Shown: one piece after another, positions 62,522 to 64,000 of the stretch
How positions within the stretch are numbered: position 1 is the stretch's first letter
How the letters are laid out: each line of letters opens with the position of its first letter
NCBI GenBank assembly: GCA_013115135.1
Contig: JABANP010000238.1
Location: forward strand, 1-64,000
Source: Perkinsus olseni
Lineage: Eukaryota > Perkinsozoa > Perkinsida > Perkinsidae
Reading direction: 5' to 3'
Length of the DNA: 64,000 nucleotides
The notes under the pieces: generated by a model
What the model saw: the letters and a program-made list of their open reading frames with translations, nothing else
Told to the model about the DNA's origin: nothing
Database searches by the model: none
Position numbers and translations under genes: made by a program

Positions 62522-64000
62522 CTGACAAACAATCTCTCCATCACTTCAATCGAGCTGTGCAAGAGAAACATCGACAAGAAATGAGCACATCGGCGAGAGT
62601 CTATGAAAGAGAGTCCACTGACTATTGTCGGCGGAATCGTTCTGAAAGCCGCTGTAAATGGGATCCGATCATGGGCAGTTCATTGAAGGCAGCCGAGCAG
62701 GCAGCACTGGAAAGCAGGTCTATCGTCACTGTAAGTGTCTCTGTAGCACAGAGGTGGACTGATACACTAGCCACTATTGAAACGAGCATTGGACTAGAAA
62801 GTCGCCCTCACAACCCACACGATCTTACGAAAATATGGTATTATCAACCAGCAGACCACACCAGTATTTGATCCTTGCTGTCAACGACGGACGCTCAATC
62901 ACAAGTTGAGCCAAGAGCTTCGACCCAGCCGAGGTCCTGAAAGACAAAGGGTAGTGGTCTTTACTGGTGTCTTTGGTAATAGTGATACAAGACTGGACGA
63001 TCATCGTTGCTTTCCCTTCCCTCGTTGCTTGTCTTTGTGATAATGTTAATTTTCGAGGGGGTCCTTGGCGGAGGGTCGAAGATAATGATAACGAAATGCT
63101 ACATGAATGAGCTTAGCATCAACCTAAGATTCGCCTTGGAGCAGTGGGGACGACGGGAAACGGACAAAGCGCGCGATAGCGTTAGGGAAAATGCAAGTTG
63201 GCAAGATCTGTCAAGATTGTGCTCGCTCAAACCAAAAAATGTGAACTGAAAGTCAGTGGAAGTAATTTCGCTACTTCGGAGTTAATTCCCGGTTACTAAG
63301 AATGTTAAGTTTACTAAGGCGTATCTTAGCTTCACCCATGCTCGTCATGGGAGAGGTTGGGCCGGCGTTGAAAGATTTTAGATGAAAGGTTCAGTACGGC
63401 TGTTTAGTAGACCTTGCCGCCTGAATTTTGAGAGCATCTCGAAAACCGCTTTCCGACGTGTGAGCGAGTTTACAGTCCAACGCTTACGCTTCCCGCTTCG
63501 TGAGGCTCTAAGCCGGTGTGCTCAATTAGTGGCTCCCTGTAGCGTTGGCATGCAGTGCAATCAGACGGTTCATGAAGACCCCAGTGCAATGTGTGTGGTT
63601 TTATAGACCAACGCCGGTCCTTGCCGGTGTGCTCAGGGACTCTCTGTAGCGTTGGCATGCAGTGCAATCAGACGATTCGTCAAGAAGCTTTTCCCAGGGG
63701 TACATCCGATCGGAGTCTAACTTTCCGATCCTGGGAGGTTGGCGAGAGGCGGTCCAGCGTTGGAAACCTTATCATAGCAACAACATCATCATAACGGTTG
63801 TCAGTATTAGTGAATTACTTGTATTGATTACTAGTGATTCAACTGAGGCGTATCTTAGGTTGATCCTTGCTCATCATGGGGGAGGTTGGGTTGGCCTTGA
63901 AAAAATCTGGTCCTCATAATTCTAACATCATCGTAATCACCGTTGTCATTATTAGTGAATTACTTACAATACTCATGCATGGCCGGGCCTCGCTTCCCGA
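62522..64000. other. Upstream region of the cyclase and window end
   Basis: 62620-62735 on the minus strand reads LTVTIDLLSSAACSAAFNEL and may be a further cyclase exon, but junctions are unclear. A plus-strand frame at 63007-63249 has a hydrophobic start without ATG. 63300-64000 holds degenerate duplications: about 60 bp repeated at 63512 and 63627 (CTGTAGCGTTGGCATGCAGT), about 57 bp at 63316 and 63847 (GCGTATCTTAG), and a third pair near 63795 and 63945 (TATTAGTGAATTACTT). Confidence 0.4.

Noticed and set aside
63007..63249. Plus-strand ORF with a hydrophobic start
   Set aside because: No ATG before the hydrophobic segment and no splice acceptor that would supply one.
1..64000. CRISPR arrays, riboswitches or bacterial operons
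   Set aside because: No regular short direct repeats with unique spacers were seen, and gene structure is eukaryotic throughout.

Overview
The window looks like nuclear DNA of a perkinsid alveolate (Perkinsus or a close relative). Three things support this. An LTR in the window carries a near-exact copy of the 22-nt dinozoan trans-splicing leader. There is an alveolate-type ion-channel/nucleotide-cyclase fusion gene. Genes are split by very small GT-AG introns (about 26-60 nt) and several encode lineage-restricted secreted proteins. No prokaryotic operon, CRISPR array or rRNA gene was seen.

Layout. 1-23.1 kb is almost entirely mobile DNA. It holds a minus-strand Ty3-type retrotransposon (A, 1-6022, cut by the window edge) and a TIR element (8206-23087). 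The TIR element was invaded by retrotransposon B (9898-22987, 312-bp LTRs, 5-bp TSD). B contains a 3' fragment of an A-type element and an essentially pristine retrotransposon C (15362-21531, two 292-bp LTRs with no difference seen, perfect 5-bp TSD). 23.2-24.4 kb is a two-exon secreted-protein gene. 25.9-31.4 kb is a set of inverted repeats enclosing a PIF/Harbinger-like transposon (26444-29771, 3-bp TSD) and a broken cyclase fragment. 31.4-39 kb is gene-poor, with one secreted-protein gene (34957-35739), microsatellites and perfect short palindromes.

39-51.2 kb is a gene cluster: two paralogous, apparently intact serine hydrolase (monoacylglycerol-lipase-like) genes of 11 exons each, interleaved with three members of a secreted-protein family (one intact, two frame-disrupted) and one small minus-strand secreted ORF. 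52-55.8 kb holds a tandemly duplicated pair of another secreted family whose ends are nearly identical but whose middles differ. 57.7-62.5 kb is a multi-exon minus-strand gene with a voltage-sensor-type N-terminus and a class III cyclase domain. Diverged pieces of related cyclases lie at 30.1 and 54.6 kb.

The most unusual observation is that the LTR of element A contains the host spliced-leader sequence, placed so that the first ATG downstream of it lies at the LTR end over the primer-binding site. This suggests a retrotransposon whose transcript start (R region) is the trans-spliced leader. Other unusual points: the Gag of element C has CCCH instead of CCHC zinc fingers and a canonical -1 slippery heptamer in the right phase; gag reading frames begin inside the LTRs of B and C; and one hydrolase intron consists largely of a tRNA-like half. 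All gene models are from reading the sequence only; no alignment or expression data were available.
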